This document shows positions 5,817 to 7,244 of a stretch of 7,244 nucleotides of DNA, piece by piece. Position numbers and translations under genes: made by a program. The notes under the pieces were generated by a model that saw only the letters and a program-made list of their open reading frames with translations, did no database searches and was not told the origin of the DNA. This DNA is from an uncultured Clostridia bacterium (GTDB lineage: Bacteria > Bacillota_A > Clostridia > Christensenellales > UBA3700): NCBI GenBank assembly GCA_946545105.1, contig CAMNMY010000040.1, forward strand, positions 1 through 7,244, read 5' to 3'. Position 1 is the stretch's first letter. Every line of letters starts with the position of its first letter.

Positions 5817-6690
5817 ATATAATGTTAAGTTCTTTTAGAAGGATGTCTAACTTAGCAGCTTTTTCTTCGCTCATTGGAGTTAGAGGCATTCTTAAAATGT
5901 TTTTGCAAATACCCATTCTTGATGCAGCATATTTTACAGGAATTGGGTTTACTTCGTAGAATAGGCCAGCAAATAATGCTTTATATTTTTCGAAAATAAC
6001 TTTAGCTCTTGCATAATCTTGCTTCATACAAGCGTTAACGATTGATGCTGTTTCAGCAGGCAAGATGTTTGATGCAACAGAGAATAGACCTGCGCCACCA
6101 GCTTGCATTGCTTCGATAATCATTTCGTCATCGCCAGAATAGTATTTAATATTTGAACCTTCACAAGCTTTTGCCATCTTTACGATTTGCTCAGCATTGC
6201 CACAAGCATCTTTAATACCAGCCATATTCTTAATGTCTGTTAAACGAGCTAGTGTTTCAGGTTGAATGTTTACACCTGTTCTTGGTGGAACGTTATAAGC
6301 AATAACTGGAATTGGAGATGCATCAGCAATTGCTTTGTAGTGTAAATATAAACCATTTTGTGTGCACTTATTATAGTATGGTGTAACGCATAAAGCACCA
6401 TCAGCACCATGACGAGCAGCTTCGATAGTTGCTTCAATTGATGTTTTAGTGCAGTTTGTACCTGTACCAACGATAACTGGAACTCTATGGTTGATTTTCT
6501 TAATAGCGAAATCTACAACAGCCATTTTTTCTTCATGTGTCATTGTAGGTGGTTCACCTGTTGTTCCAGCAACAAGTAGTGCATCTATACCATTGTTAAT
6601 TTGTTCTTCTAATAGTTTTTCAAATGCTTCGTAATCAATGCCATCTTCTGTGAATGGAGTGATTAGAGCAGTAGCTGTTCCTTTGAACAT
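5815..6690 (-). CDS. dapA: 4-hydroxy-tetrahydrodipicolinate synthase DapA
   Basis: DapA condenses pyruvate with aspartate semialdehyde, the first committed step to diaminopimelate and lysine. It is a TIM-barrel class I aldolase of 291 residues, the usual length. The Schiff-base lysine is K160 in AGIKDACGN (157-165). Catalytic tyrosines are Y132 in AYNVPPRTG and Y106 in TPYYNK, the substrate-binding arginine is R137, and the threonine is in GTTGEPPTM (42-50). That last motif has PP where many enzymes have ES-A/P; I recall it in other clostridial sequences, so it is a variant rather than a defect. Whether it is feedback-inhibited by lysine cannot be told from sequence alone. AAGAGG (6698-6703, - strand), seven bases before the ATG, supports the start. 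It lies 11 bases after asd and 8 bases before dapB. Confidence 0.97.
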   Translation of the reverse strand: MFKGTATALITPFTEDGIDYEAFEKLLEEQINNGIDALLVAGTTGEPPTMTHEEKMAVVDFAIKKINHRVPVIVGTGTNCTKTSIEATIEAARHGADGALCVTPYYNKCTQNGLYLHYKAIADASPIPVIAYNVPPRTGVNIQPETLARLTDIKNMAGIKDACGNAEQIVKMAKACEGSNIKYYSGDDEMIIEAMQAGGAGLFSVASNILPAETASIVNACMKQDYARAKVIFEKYKALFAGLFYEVNPIPVKYAASRMGICKNILRMPLTPMSEEKAAKLDILLKELNII

Positions 6691-6697
6691 TTTTATA

Positions 6698-6703
6698 CCT
6701 CTT
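6698..6703 (-). promoter_or_regulatory. Ribosome binding site of dapA
   Basis: AAGAGG on the - strand is seven bases before the dapA ATG and overlaps the asd stop codon by two bases. It fixes the dapA start. Confidence 0.65.
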
Positions 6704-7244
6704 AAATCTTATTGTTGTTGATCATGTATTCAGCGATTTGTACAGCGTTAGAAGCAGCACCCTTACGAATGTTGTCTGCGCAAACCCATAGGTTGCATCC
6801 GCTATCTACTGTGTCGTCCATTCTGATACGGCCTACAAATACTTCGTCATGTCCTGTTGATAGGATTGGCATTGGGTATATGTTGTTTGCTGGGTCATCC
6901 ATAATAACGATGTGTTCTTGTGTCTTTAGGGCAGCAATAATGCCTTCCTTTGTAGCAGGCTTTTTGAATTCAATGTTGATTGATTCAGAGTGAGAATTCA
7001 ATACTGGAACTCTAACTGTTGTAGCTGTAACCTTGATTGATTCATCGCCTAAAATCTTCTTTGTTTCCCAAATCATCTTCATTTCTTCTTTTGTATAACC
7101 ATTTTCCATGAAGATATCGATGTGTGGAAGACAGTTGTTAGCGATTTGATATGGGAACTTCTTTGTTTGATATTCTGTTCCGTTTACAAATGCCTTTAAA
7201 CCTTCTAATAAATCATTGTATCCTGCAACACCAGCACCAGATAC
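6702..7244 (-). CDS. asd: Aspartate-semialdehyde dehydrogenase Asd, C-terminal part
   Basis: Asd reduces aspartyl phosphate to aspartate semialdehyde, the branch point towards diaminopimelate/lysine and towards threonine and methionine. The frame is open to the window edge, giving the last 180 residues; the ATG at 7107-7109 is internal. The fragment opens with VSGAG and continues through FPYQIANNCLPHID, ENGYTKEEMKM and ETKKIL, all typical of the dimerisation/catalytic domain. TVRVPVLNSHSESI carries the substrate-binding arginine (fragment residue 78) and active-site histidine (85). VGRIRMDD and the DNIRKGAASNAVQIAEYM end complete the family pattern. LNSHSES replaces the more common GHSES-type turn. 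The NADP-binding domain and catalytic cysteine are outside the window, as are the promoter and any lysine riboswitch. It is the first visible gene of asd-dapA-dapB. Confidence 0.96.
   Translation of the reverse strand, partial: VSGAGVAGYNDLLEGLKAFVNGTEYQTKKFPYQIANNCLPHIDIFMENGYTKEEMKMIWETKKILGDESIKVTATTVRVPVLNSHSESINIEFKKPATKEGIIAALKTQEHIVIMDDPANNIYPMPILSTGHDEVFVGRIRMDDTVDSGCNLWVCADNIRKGAASNAVQIAEYMINNNKI

Noticed and set aside
6270..6993. Alternative frames inside dapA and asd, including cysteine-rich ones on the + strand.
   Set aside because: They overlap fully conserved dapA and asd coding sequence; no start signals or homology are evident.

Overview
The window is a compact, AT-rich stretch of bacterial chromosome that is almost entirely coding. 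It looks like a low-GC member of the Bacillota, most likely an anaerobic clostridial lineage. The evidence is the gene order dnaG - rpoD (sigA) - trmK - nif3, which resembles the sigA region of Bacillota, together with strong AAAGGAGG-type ribosome binding sites and heavy use of AGA, AAA and TTA codons. I cannot name a genus. There are no RNA genes, CRISPR arrays, insertion sequences or other mobile elements, and no gap between genes exceeds 20 bases.

Positions 2-5042 read on the + strand. The 3' end of dnaG (primase) is followed by rpoD (primary sigma factor), trmK (tRNA m1A22 methyltransferase), a short Nif3-like dinuclear-metal protein and a coiled-coil/zinc-ribbon protein of the COG1579 type. 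Two membrane proteins come next: a two-helix protein of unknown function and an eight-helix YhhN/TMEM86-like protein. Gaps are 8-15 bases, or the genes overlap by 11-14 bases, so the genes could be co-transcribed and several are probably translationally coupled. A strong terminator-like hairpin with a U-rich tail (3821-3880) lies just inside the start of the first membrane gene. It divides the conserved information-processing genes from the two membrane genes and may set how much transcription reaches them.

Positions 5048-7244 read on the - strand and hold asd (partial), dapA and dapB. These are three enzymes in pathway order from aspartyl phosphate to tetrahydrodipicolinate, supplying diaminopimelate for peptidoglycan and lysine. 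They are tightly spaced and look like one operon whose promoter is outside the window. The two blocks converge with only 5 bases between stop codons. The dapB-side terminator (stem 5023-5040, UACG loop, T-rich tail 5014-5024) lies inside the last codons of the opposing YhhN-like gene.

The window is mostly ordinary housekeeping DNA. The points worth a second look are the hairpin at the start of the 3790 gene, the terminator shared with coding sequence at the convergent junction, the two uncharacterised membrane genes, and altered motifs in TrmK. I did not find a convincing new defence, mobile or biosynthetic system.
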